Made by a program: the position numbers and the translations under genes. A stretch of 18,978 nt of DNA from positions 1 through 18,978 of the forward strand of contig CAILAO010000441.1 in NCBI GenBank assembly GCA_903832105.1. Direction: 5' to 3'. Origin of the DNA: an uncultured Pseudomonadota bacterium. Its GTDB lineage: Bacteria > Bdellovibrionota_B > Oligoflexia > Oligoflexales > CAILAO01. The notes under the pieces were generated by a model, which was not told the origin of the DNA, did not search any database, and saw only the letters and a program-made list of their open reading frames with translations. Position 1 is the first letter of the stretch; every line of letters begins with the position of its first letter. This document shows positions 1 through 7,283 of the stretch, in pieces.

Positions 1-723
1 ATAAGTTAAAAGAACGTGACGAGACGCGCCGTCAGCCGTATAATCCTCGGAACCAAAAACGACTGTCGAATAAAGGTTTCCTACGGCTTCCTGGAGAGAT
101 TGGTGCTCTTTTACTAACTCTTCTGGAAATTTGGCTCTCAAATCTTTCGTGGCACTGCGAATTTTTTCTTTTAACTCACTAATCTCTCCCCTCGAATCTG
201 CCTCAAATCTTTTAAAAAGATCTTCCTTCTTCTCTTCTTCATCTCGTGCTTGTTGCCACTTTTGGTTCTTTAATAAAGCAGGATGAGGATTGGATAGCTG
301 CTGCATCGTAATATGCGCCAACTCATGAACCAAAACAGCCGCTATTTCAGCATCGTTTTCTGCCTTTGAAATATATCCCGCGTGAAACAAGACTCTGCGT
401 TCCTTGGCATCAGCGAATGCGTTAATGACATCATCTTTTTCCATGGAAACACAGAATTTTTCTGGGCTATAAATATCCCTAAAGGTCTCGGGATTGGCGT
501 TCATGATAAATTCCGCCACCTCTTGGATATACTGGTTTTGGATTTCGTCCGGCTTTATACGAACACAGTCGGTAAGCTCTTTTACTGGTTCCCTTCTGGT
601 GAAGGCAAAATCGTGCTTTACCTGACTAGATGAGTTTACGGTACGACAGGATAGCATCGTAAGTAACACTAAGTTCATAGCGATGAAAAGTCTTAAACCT
701 GACAAGCTTCTAGTAAACTCCAT
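1..723 (-). CDS. Putative zinc-metalloprotease lipoprotein (M48-like), C-terminus beyond window edge
   Basis: The frame is open from ATG at 723 to the left edge, giving 241 residues without a stop, so the C-terminus is missing. The N-terminus is a lipoprotein signal: basic residues, a hydrophobic stretch at about 10-24, then TMLSC with Cys26 as the likely lipidation site. The -3 residue is Met, so the lipobox is off-consensus. Residues 126-142 contain EIAAVLVHELAHI with the zinc-binding and catalytic HExxH at 133-137, and its context resembles M48 peptidases. About 90 residues later is a SEDYTAD segment (225-231). M48 enzymes usually have ExxAD there with Glu as the third zinc ligand; here the aligned position is Asp227, with Glu226 beside it. 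Between them is a Lys/Glu-rich helical stretch. It is divergent from the cluster at 882 and probably acts in the periplasm or at the outer membrane. Family assignment is by motif only. Confidence 0.75.
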   Translation of the reverse strand, partial: MEFTRSLSGLRLFIAMNLVLLTMLSCRTVNSSSQVKHDFAFTRREPVKELTDCVRIKPDEIQNQYIQEVAEFIMNANPETFRDIYSPEKFCVSMEKDDVINAFADAKERRVLFHAGYISKAENDAEIAAVLVHELAHITMQQLSNPHPALLKNQKWQQARDEEEKKEDLFKRFEADSRGEISELKEKIRSATKDLRAKFPEELVKEHQSLQEAVGNLYSTVVFGSEDYTADGASRHVLLTY

Positions 724-881
724 ATTTCATCAATGCTCTACCTTCGATCGTGCATCTTTTTCTCCCTAAAGACAAGTCTACCTATAGGTTAGTAATCCGG
801 GGCTTCCTCTACCAAGCGAACGTTCTGGCTAAAAGACCATTTTTTTGGTACCATTTTAAAGAAAAATGAGGACCCCTTCTA

Positions 882-2654
882 ATGAGATTCCTATTTGTTA
901 TCTGTTTTATTTTTCTGGATATTTCAGCCTGTAAGCTTTTTCGATTGGGCGGTTCAGATAAAGACCAAATGCTTGATGGCGAAACTCTTCCAGATATGCC
1001 CGCCACCGAGACAGACGAACTTACGGCTGTTCCCTCCTCGCTCTGGTCACCCTTTCAAAGAAAGTCGAATGCCGGATACTATTTTTTAACCAGTGAATAC
1101 ATGCTTTTAGGCGGAAATCCCAAAAAGGCCGTGCCTCTACTTGAAGCTGCCTATGCATTAGACCCCAACCCATTCCTTGGCGGTAGACTCGTAGCAGCTA
1201 AGGCTGCCTCCGGGGGCGAAGGGGAGGCCCTCCTCGACATCAGGAAAATGGTTCTCCTTTATCCAAAATCTGCCAATCTCAGATTTTTGTTTGGCCAATT
1301 ACTCCTTAATCTTTCCGATTCTCAGGAGGACGCGGAGAAGCAACTTGAGAAATCTATAGAGCTCGACCCGACACTTGAGGCTGGATATCTCGTTTTAATT
1401 GATCTTCATCAACGAGATAAAAAGTTCGACAAGGCTATAGTTATCTCAAAAGACCTTGTCAAGGCGTTACCGAAATCCATTGCAGGGTGGACAATTCTTA
1501 GTCGCCTTTATTTAGTAACGCGCGACAAAAAGAAAGCTCTAGAACCTGCTCGCCGAGCCTATCAAATGCAAAGCAGCAATCCCGAACTAGTTCTCGTTTA
1601 TGCTTTGACTCTTGAATTAAATGGAAAGTCAAAAGAAGCGGTCCATCTCTACGAACAGCTTTATCGTCTTGACCCCAGCAACGAAGAACTGATCGGTAGA
1701 ATGGTCGCGCTTTATCGGGATCTTGGAGATTTAAAAGACGCGCTTAATCTTTTGGATGAACTTAATAATTCATCCAAGACGACAAAAATCGGCGTGGAAA
1801 TGCAGCGCGCCTTCATACTTTGGGAGTTAAAACGTTTCAAGGAAGCATCCTCTATCCTTGATCGATTGGCGACCGAATATCCCGACTCAGATCGCCTTCA
1901 TTACATGTCTGCCTTAGGACAAGAAAAACTTGAACAATATGAAAAGGCCCTTGAAATTTATAAAAATATTCCCGAAAACTCTCAGTTTAAGATCCACGCC
2001 CAGGTGCGATCAGCCGGAATTTTACAGCATTTAAAAAGATATAATGATGCGACCGCAATTATCGAAACGCTTTTAGAAGACAACAGCCAGAATGCCGATT
2101 TATACGTCATGGCTGCCAGTGTGTACTCTGATCAAGAAAAGTATGCCAATTCAATTGAGATCGTAACCGTTGCGCTATCAAAGTTCCCGGATCAACGCCC
2201 TAGATTTCTGTTTCTCAAAGGTGTTTACCAGGAGAAAGCCCAAGATCGCGACGGTTGCATTAAAACTATTCAGGAAGTTATAAAAATCGCACCAAATAAC
2301 CCCGATGCCCTGAACTATCTTGGATATTTGTATGCTGAAGCCGCCGAAAATCTCGAAGAAGCCGAAAGTTTAATTAAAAGAGCGTTAAAACTAAGGCCGG
2401 ATAATGGATTTTACTTAGATTCTCTTGCTTGGGTTTATTATCAGCGAAAAGAGTATTTAAAGGCCCTACCCCTTCTCGAACAAGCTCTTAAAAGAGAACC
2501 TGAAGAGGGAGTTGTTATGGAGCATTTAGGCGATGTTCATAAGGCTTTAGGTCATGATGATAAAGTTCGCAAGCTGTATGAAGCTGCGCTAAAGTGCAAA
2601 CTTGAAAAACGTGATCGCGTGCGTATCGAAGAAAAGACGAAAAAGTTAAAATGA
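882..2654 (+). CDS. TPR-repeat lipoprotein
   Basis: A 590-residue protein starting at ATG 882, with GAGG about ten bases upstream. The N-terminus is a lipoprotein signal ending FLDISAC, with Cys17 as the lipid-modified residue. From about residue 65 to 575 it is an almost continuous array of tetratricopeptide repeats, recognisable by spaced pairs such as YALDPN, IELDPT, YRLDPSN and LKLRPDN. These helical repeats normally scaffold protein-protein contacts; no enzymatic motif is visible. It is the first gene of a tight cluster and its stop overlaps the next start as ATGA, implying translational coupling. A TPR protein next to a LolB-type lipoprotein is a familiar proteobacterial pairing, so an outer-membrane or periplasmic assembly role is plausible. 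That role is inferred from context only. Confidence 0.85.
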   Translation: MRFLFVICFIFLDISACKLFRLGGSDKDQMLDGETLPDMPATETDELTAVPSSLWSPFQRKSNAGYYFLTSEYMLLGGNPKKAVPLLEAAYALDPNPFLGGRLVAAKAASGGEGEALLDIRKMVLLYPKSANLRFLFGQLLLNLSDSQEDAEKQLEKSIELDPTLEAGYLVLIDLHQRDKKFDKAIVISKDLVKALPKSIAGWTILSRLYLVTRDKKKALEPARRAYQMQSSNPELVLVYALTLELNGKSKEAVHLYEQLYRLDPSNEELIGRMVALYRDLGDLKDALNLLDELNNSSKTTKIGVEMQRAFILWELKRFKEASSILDRLATEYPDSDRLHYMSALGQEKLEQYEKALEIYKNIPENSQFKIHAQVRSAGILQHLKRYNDATAIIETLLEDNSQNADLYVMAASVYSDQEKYANSIEIVTVALSKFPDQRPRFLFLKGVYQEKAQDRDGCIKTIQEVIKIAPNNPDALNYLGYLYAEAAENLEEAESLIKRALKLRPDNGFYLDSLAWVYYQRKEYLKALPLLEQALKREPEEGVVMEHLGDVHKALGHDDKVRKLYEAALKCKLEKRDRVRIEEKTKKLK

Positions 2655-3451
2655 CATCCCTAACTTCTTTTCTGAGAATAATTGCTGGCATGAAATTTCA
2701 TGCACCGAGCTCGTGTTTTCTTCTCGTCTTTTTGTTGTCCTTTGCCTGCCAAACGCCAAAACAAGAACCAATCGTGATGCCAAGTCAAATCGAACAGCTT
2801 TTCACGTCCTGTTTCCCCGGTGAGGGGACCGCCTATCTAGATCTGTGGCGATCAGATGGCGAGACAAGTGAAAATCAAATGACGATCTCTTTAAATCACG
2901 TAACGTCTGATCTCGATTGGGTTTCAGAAAACGGCCGCAATCTCACCATTGAGCTAACAAACCCTCTGGGTCAGACTCTGCTCACGCTTGGACTTCGTGA
3001 CGTCGGTGGAAAACTAGCGTTTATAGTAGAGGGATCTCTAAAAAAAAATTTCGACGAGTCTGGAATAGCTCCCACCGTTTCTGAGGATGGATTCATCAGC
3101 GTTGGTCGCTATATCTTGCCAATTAGATACAACGAAATTCCCTGTCTTTTAAAACACGTAATTCCGCAAAGTTGGAGAGGCGGAGTTACTTCTTTTGGAC
3201 ATTTTGATGGCTTGGAAACTGCATTTTCAATGACGATTGAGCATGAGGATCGGCGGATAAAGACCAATGTCTCGATTTTTTCTCAAAGTCCATTAGACAT
3301 CGAAACATGTTCTCTTATTGAGTGGTCTAGCTTATGGAAGCGGACCACTCAGCCGCAAATTAAGTGGTGTCAGCAGATCGGTAAAAAAAATAAGGGGCGA
3401 ATTTTCGATCTGGGCGGATACACATTAGAATGGACAAAACTTAATGAGTAA
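2651..3451 (+). CDS. Putative LolB-like outer-membrane lipoprotein
   Basis: A 266-residue protein whose ATG overlaps the preceding stop (ATGA, 2651-2654). An in-frame ATG at 2690 would give a more classical signal (MKF, then a hydrophobic run, then LSFAC); either way the lipidated residue is Cys33 of the long form. The mature part looks rich in beta strands. Two stretches recall LolB, the outer-membrane acceptor of lipoproteins from LolA: LTNPLGQTLLTL at about 102-113, and the segment around residues 164-179 with a Trp-Arg-Gly (SWRGG), comparable to the conserved W-x-x-G region. This is a weak, memory-based resemblance, supported by the adjacent TPR gene. The protein overlaps the next gene by eight bases. 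It could instead be an unrelated lipoprotein of unknown function. Confidence 0.6.
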   Translation: MTSLTSFLRIIAGMKFHAPSSCFLLVFLLSFACQTPKQEPIVMPSQIEQLFTSCFPGEGTAYLDLWRSDGETSENQMTISLNHVTSDLDWVSENGRNLTIELTNPLGQTLLTLGLRDVGGKLAFIVEGSLKKNFDESGIAPTVSEDGFISVGRYILPIRYNEIPCLLKHVIPQSWRGGVTSFGHFDGLETAFSMTIEHEDRRIKTNVSIFSQSPLDIETCSLIEWSSLWKRTTQPQIKWCQQIGKKNKGRIFDLGGYTLEWTKLNE

Positions 3452-3944
3452 AGATATTGAAAATTATGATTTACTGAAGATCCTACATAGAGCAAAGTAT
3501 CTATCATCGTCAAACGTTCAAATTCTTGAGCAATATCTTAGGCGTTGGTCCATGTCGGCTTATCAAGCCATTCTTAAAACCCAACTATTGACGGAATCGG
3601 ATCTAGCGGACGCACTCGCTTCTTCTCTTGAACTCGAACGGATTCGACTTATTTGCAACATGAATATTTTACCTGCCACCCTGAGTATTTTGACGTTTCG
3701 TGAAGCAAGAATGTGGGAGTGTATTGCTTTAGAGAGAAGAAATCTTGAAGATAAGTCTTTTTTGAAACTGGTTGTGACAGATCCAACGAAAATTCGTTTT
3801 TTTTCGATCTTACGCGAACGAACGGGGTGTGACATTTTGTGTGCCGTTGGTGAGCGTTCCGATATATTGCGCGCCATCAACGAGTTTTATTCTATTGAAG
3901 ATCAATTGCCCAGCCTTCACTCTTCGAACCCATTTATCGAGTGA
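3444..3944 (+). CDS. Stand-alone T2SSE_N/MshEN-domain protein
   Basis: A 166-residue protein with no signal peptide, probably cytoplasmic. Its ATG lies inside the preceding gene (eight-base overlap). The sequence looks like the N-terminal domain of type II secretion and type IV pilus ATPases (GspE/PilB/MshE). About residues 8-65 form a helical half ending in LLTESDLADALASSLELE. The second half, about 66-155, carries FLKLVVTDPTKIRFFSIL, a Thr-Gly-Cys segment and a closing ILRAINEFY, typical of this fold. The ATPase domain (Walker A and B) is absent and the gene ends cleanly, so this is a free-standing regulator or adaptor rather than a truncated gene. Some MshEN domains bind cyclic di-GMP through an RLG-containing repeat; here that motif is degenerate (DLLKIL), so binding is doubtful. 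Its partner is unknown. Confidence 0.7.
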   Translation: MSKDIENYDLLKILHRAKYLSSSNVQILEQYLRRWSMSAYQAILKTQLLTESDLADALASSLELERIRLICNMNILPATLSILTFREARMWECIALERRNLEDKSFLKLVVTDPTKIRFFSILRERTGCDILCAVGERSDILRAINEFYSIEDQLPSLHSSNPFIE

Positions 3945-3957
3945 AGTTGAGGTCATT

Positions 3958-4923
3958 ATGAACAACCCCATCTTAGAAGTAAAAAACCTCGCAATTACCT
4001 TTAAGTCTAATTCTCGCTTAATTCGCGCTGTTGATCATATTTCTTTTTCAATCGGGGCTGGCGAAGTCTTAGGTGTCGTCGGTGAGTCAGGCTCAGGAAA
4101 GACCGTCACTGCATTGGCCATTCTGGGGCTCGTTAGAACCTCACTAAGTGGATCAATTGAGGGCAAGGCTTACTTTAAGGGAAAAGATCTTTTGTCTCTC
4201 AGCGAGAAAGAATTTCGAGCGGTTCGCGGACGTCAGATCTCGATGGTATTTCAAGATCCAATGACCAGCCTAAATCCCATAGAAACCGTGGGGAATCAGA
4301 TTGTTAAAACAATCAGACAGCATCAGGTCCTGTCTTTAAAGCTGGCCAAAAAAAAAGCTACTGAAATGCTAAGACTCGTTGAAATGTCCAATTCAGAAGA
4401 AATTTTTTCTTCTTTTCCATTCCAACTTTCCGGAGGTATGCGGCAACGCGCTATGATTGCCATGGCTTTGTCGTGTCAGCCGACTCTTTTGATCGCCGAC
4501 GAACCAACGACTGCATTAGATGCAACGATTCAAGCGCAAGTTATGAAGATGTTACTTCAAATCAAGCAGGAGCAGGGATTTTCCATTCTTTTAATTACTC
4601 ATGATTTTGGCCTCGTGGCGGAAACATGCGAAAAAGTTATTGTTCTTTTTGCAGGCAAAATCATGGAGCATGGACCCGCGACAAATCTTATCCATTCACC
4701 GAGACACCCCTATACTCAACTCCTTATTCAGGCTTCGTTATGCGAAACGTCCCAGGCATATAGTTGCAATATGGTTGAATTTGGGAGGGACCTCGAAGTG
4801 ACAGCTAAGTGTTGCTTTGAAGCACGGTGTCCTTATGCTTTTAAAAAATGTAGGGAGTCAGCTCCCCCGATGGTAGCGATCGACCAGTCTCATAAAGCCG
4901 CTTGTTGGCTTTTGGAGCGATGA
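3958..4923 (+). CDS. oppD: Oligopeptide/dipeptide ABC transporter ATP-binding protein (OppD/DppD)
   Basis: A 321-residue ABC ATPase of the peptide/nickel importer family. The chosen start is ATG 3958, preceded by TTGAGG at proper spacing. An upstream extension to 3829 is open but overlaps the previous gene and does not fit the family. Motifs in order: Walker A GESGSGKT (42-49), Q-loop VFQDP (97-101), signature LSGGMRQR (157-164), Walker B LLIADEP (177-183), and His215 in LITHD. The C-terminal extension has the family Cys pattern (Cys286, Cys291, Cys298, Cys316), where some relatives are reported to bind an iron-sulfur cluster. It should energise uptake of peptides through inner-membrane permeases of the OppB/OppC type, but none is encoded in the window. 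It pairs with the ATPase 12 bases downstream. Substrate (oligopeptide, dipeptide or murein peptide) cannot be read from the ATPase. Confidence 0.93.
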   Translation: MNNPILEVKNLAITFKSNSRLIRAVDHISFSIGAGEVLGVVGESGSGKTVTALAILGLVRTSLSGSIEGKAYFKGKDLLSLSEKEFRAVRGRQISMVFQDPMTSLNPIETVGNQIVKTIRQHQVLSLKLAKKKATEMLRLVEMSNSEEIFSSFPFQLSGGMRQRAMIAMALSCQPTLLIADEPTTALDATIQAQVMKMLLQIKQEQGFSILLITHDFGLVAETCEKVIVLFAGKIMEHGPATNLIHSPRHPYTQLLIQASLCETSQAYSCNMVEFGRDLEVTAKCCFEARCPYAFKKCRESAPPMVAIDQSHKAACWLLER

Positions 4924-4935
4924 AAAAGGAACGTC

Positions 4936-5934
4936 ATGACAGCGCACGATCATACACCCGTTCTTGAAATTCGCAATCTTCGGAAAAGCTTTCCTATAAA
5001 GGCTTCGCTTTGGAACTGTCATCGAAAGACATTCGATGCAGTTCGTTCAGTCAGTTTGAAAATTGACTCAGGAAAAACCCTGGGGTTAGTTGGCGAATCA
5101 GGGTGTGGGAAAACGACACTGGGCCAATCTATTGCCGGTATTTATTCCATAGATGAGGGACAAATAGCGTTTAAGGGTCAACTACTAAAAAGTTTTAACA
5201 ACTTTTTTCAAAAGGAAACACGTCGAAAAATCCAAATGATTTTTCAAAATCCATACGCCTCTCTTCATCCGAAAATGACGATTCTTGAAATTTTGGCCGA
5301 GCCATTTCTTATCCATAGAAGAGTACTCAATAGCTATGAGAAAAAATCGGTGCCGTTTATGGCTGCCGAACTTTTAAATGCTGTTGGTTTGAACTCTTCC
5401 GATCTAAGTAAACATCCTGATGAATTCTCTGGGGGTCAAAAACAGCGCATTTCTATTGCTCGAGCCATCGCCTTAAAGCCAGATCTTATCATCGCCGATG
5501 AGCCGACCAGCGCCCTTGATACATACACCAGACTTCAGATATGTAATCTTCTAACTCAGCTAAAGAAGAAATTTAACATGTCATATCTTCTTATCGCACA
5601 CGATCTGAACGTCATACGATCTATGAGTGAGCATGTTGCAGTCATGTACCTTGGGACTATCGTTGAAAAAGGTCCTGCTGATGCTATCTTAAACACACCC
5701 GCACATCCGTATACCCGGGCTTTGGTTGCATCCTCTCCATCAATCCAAAGAAATCCGAACTATTTGAAAATCGTTTTGACGGGAGACGTCCCAAATCCGG
5801 CTAATCCCCCTTTCGGGTGCCATTTTCACCCACGATGTCCTTTTGCTGAAACTCGCTGTAAAAACGAGGCCCCTGCTTACAGAAAGATAGGAAATTTGGT
5901 TGACGAGCGAGGTGTTTCTTGCCATTTTGCCTGA
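4936..5934 (+). CDS. oppF: Oligopeptide/dipeptide ABC transporter ATP-binding protein (OppF/DppF)
   Basis: A 332-residue ABC ATPase starting at ATG 4936 with AAGGA upstream. Motifs: Walker A GESGCGKT (53-60), Q-loop IFQNP (102-106), signature FSGGQKQR (164-171), Walker B LIIADEP (184-190), His222 in IAHD, and the C-terminal oligopeptide-transporter extension with Cys295, Cys301, Cys308 and Cys329. It is the usual heterodimer partner of OppD in peptide import. After Walker B the D-loop reads SALDTYTR where the family normally has SALDVS, a mild deviation next to an otherwise intact catalytic core. The gene sits between oppD (12-base gap) and murG (25-base gap). Permease and substrate-binding genes are missing from the neighbourhood, so the complex must be completed from elsewhere. 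Confidence 0.93.
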   Translation: MTAHDHTPVLEIRNLRKSFPIKASLWNCHRKTFDAVRSVSLKIDSGKTLGLVGESGCGKTTLGQSIAGIYSIDEGQIAFKGQLLKSFNNFFQKETRRKIQMIFQNPYASLHPKMTILEILAEPFLIHRRVLNSYEKKSVPFMAAELLNAVGLNSSDLSKHPDEFSGGQKQRISIARAIALKPDLIIADEPTSALDTYTRLQICNLLTQLKKKFNMSYLLIAHDLNVIRSMSEHVAVMYLGTIVEKGPADAILNTPAHPYTRALVASSPSIQRNPNYLKIVLTGDVPNPANPPFGCHFHPRCPFAETRCKNEAPAYRKIGNLVDERGVSCHFA

Positions 5935-5959
5935 GGACGTCAGAGGTATTACCAAAATC

Positions 5960-7042
5960 ATGAACAAACTTATCGAAAAAAAAATACTCGTAGCTCTGAC
6001 CGGTGGAGGTACCGCTGGCCATGTTATTCCACATCTTGCTCTTTTGCCGGAATTTAGAAAGAAAGGCTGGGATGTCACCTATATTGGTTCTAATAGTATC
6101 GAAAAAGAACTTGCCATAAATGCAGGATTGGATTTTTACGAGATATCGGCAGGGAAGCTTCGCCGGTATATTTCTTTTAGAAATTTTTTCGACCTTTTTA
6201 AGGTCCTCTTAGGCTTTTTTCAATCTTTGATGTTTTTGTTGAAAAAACGCCCCGATATCCTATTTTCCAAAGGCGGGTTTGTAAGCGTCCCTGTTGCTTT
6301 AGCGGCATGGATTCTAAAAATTCCGGTGATATCCCATGAGTCTGATATAACCCCTGGCCTTGCCAATAAAGTCATCGCACTTTTTGCTACAAAGATCCTT
6401 TGCTCTTTTCCCGAAACAACTCGTTATTTAAGAAATAAAAATTCTTTTTATGTTGGTTCCGTTGTTCGCCAAGAGCTATTTGACGGCACAAAGGACGTCG
6501 CGCTCTCACTTTGCGGTTTTTCAAAAGAAGATCATCCGTCAGTGATTCTCGTTATCGGAGGAAGTTCTGGGGCGTTGCGGATAAACGATGCCCTGCTCAC
6601 GACATTACCAGATCTTGTGAAACGTTTTCGCGTCATCCATATCACCGGAAAGGGTAAGGGCATTGACTTTGCACATCCCAGATATAAGGCCTTTGATTAT
6701 GTGAGAGATGAGCTTAAGGATCTATTTGCTTTGGCAGATTTTATTGTCGCGCGCTCAGGGTCTAACTCCATTTTCGAATTTTTGGCTTTAAGAAAACCGA
6801 TGCTTTTGATCCCTTTAGAAATCGGAAGCCGCGGAGATCAGGTGTTAAATGCGCTCTCTTTCTCCGAAAAGGGTTGGGCTCACATTCTTCGCGAAACCGC
6901 GTTAACCAAAGACTCTTTGCTCAGAGAAATAAATCACCTCGTAGAAAATGCTGCCTCCATCCGCACTCAGCAGCAAAAGTTTACTGTAGAAGATGTCTGT
7001 ACAAAAATTTTTGCTCATATTGAAGAAGTTTTAAAAGTTTGA
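5960..7042 (+). CDS. murG: MurG-type UDP-GlcNAc transferase (lipid II synthesis), Bacillus-like variant
   Basis: A 360-residue GT-B glycosyltransferase. Start ATG 5960 matches the normal MurG length and N-terminus; an upstream in-frame ATG at 5900 lies inside oppF and was rejected. GAGG at 5943-5946 is about 13 bases away, a long spacing. Seen: G-loop TGGGTAGHVIP (14-24), SKGGFVSVPVAL (103-114), HESDITPGLAN (126-136), second G-loop GGSSGALRIN (200-209), donor-site segment ARSGSNSIFEF (264-274) and RGDQVLNA (291-298). MurG adds GlcNAc to lipid I at the inner face of the cytoplasmic membrane, giving lipid II. The HESD-TPGLAN and SKGGFVSVPV wording resembles Bacillus/Clostridium MurG-type proteins more than the E. 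coli type (HEQN, GGY). The gene is outside a division/cell-wall cluster, so it may be a second, transferred copy. Exact acceptor remains inference. Confidence 0.88.
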   Translation: MNKLIEKKILVALTGGGTAGHVIPHLALLPEFRKKGWDVTYIGSNSIEKELAINAGLDFYEISAGKLRRYISFRNFFDLFKVLLGFFQSLMFLLKKRPDILFSKGGFVSVPVALAAWILKIPVISHESDITPGLANKVIALFATKILCSFPETTRYLRNKNSFYVGSVVRQELFDGTKDVALSLCGFSKEDHPSVILVIGGSSGALRINDALLTTLPDLVKRFRVIHITGKGKGIDFAHPRYKAFDYVRDELKDLFALADFIVARSGSNSIFEFLALRKPMLLIPLEIGSRGDQVLNALSFSEKGWAHILRETALTKDSLLREINHLVENAASIRTQQQKFTVEDVCTKIFAHIEEVLKV

Positions 7043-7059
7043 TTTTTTGCTCGCAATTT

Positions 7060-7088
7060 TTGTAAACGCTGGGTGTCCTCTCTTTAAT
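7060..7088 (+). promoter_or_regulatory. Candidate sigma70-type promoter for the 7284-11091 lipoprotein pair
   Basis: TTGTAA at 7060-7065 and TTTAAT at 7083-7088 are separated by exactly 17 bases. They match the -35 consensus at 4 of 6 and the -10 consensus at 5 of 6. The site lies in the 241-base gap after murG, about 195 bases before the next chosen start, which would leave a long 5' leader. Seen by eye only. Confidence 0.35.
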
Positions 7089-7117
7089 TTTTAGAAAAAG
7101 TAAGGGAAGATCGCTTT

Positions 7118-7151
7118 AATGTCGGGCGATTAAACCAAAACATTCGACATT
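7118..7151. repeat. Inverted repeat in the leader of the 7284 gene
   Basis: AATGTCG at 7118-7124 pairs with CGACATT at 7145-7151 across a 20-base loop. An 8-base palindrome GGGCGCCC follows at 7157-7164. No T-run follows either, so they do not look like a classical terminator for murG. They could be an operator or a leader-RNA fold; short repeats like this also arise by chance. Confidence 0.3.
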
Positions 7152-7283
7152 TATGCGGGCGCCCTCAGTCCCTTCCAATCTCCACTAATCGTGTCGTTTC
7201 GTTGATTGAACACGAGATTCAGGAGACAATGGATATTAAGAAAAACTGCGAATTTTAATAATAAAATTAGGAGATTTTACTGC

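Noticed and set aside
382..633. 83-codon plus-strand open frame
   Set aside because: It is antisense to the metalloprotease lipoprotein, whose HExxH and signal peptide are clear; the plus-strand product has no family character.
780..789. 10-base palindrome ACCTATAGGT between the divergent genes at 723 and 882
   Set aside because: It is perfect but isolated, with no flanking promoter boxes I could pair; chance occurrence is plausible.
3829..3957. Upstream in-frame extension of oppD
   Set aside because: It overlaps the T2SSE_N gene by over 100 bases and adds sequence unlike OppD; ATG 3958 has a good Shine-Dalgarno.
5900..5959. Upstream in-frame ATG of murG
   Set aside because: It lies within the oppF coding end and adds 20 residues not seen in MurG; the length from 5960 is typical.
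7206..7283. TTG start extending the 7284 lipoprotein by 26 residues
   Set aside because: The extension precedes a complete lipoprotein signal, and AGGAG is correctly placed for ATG 7284.
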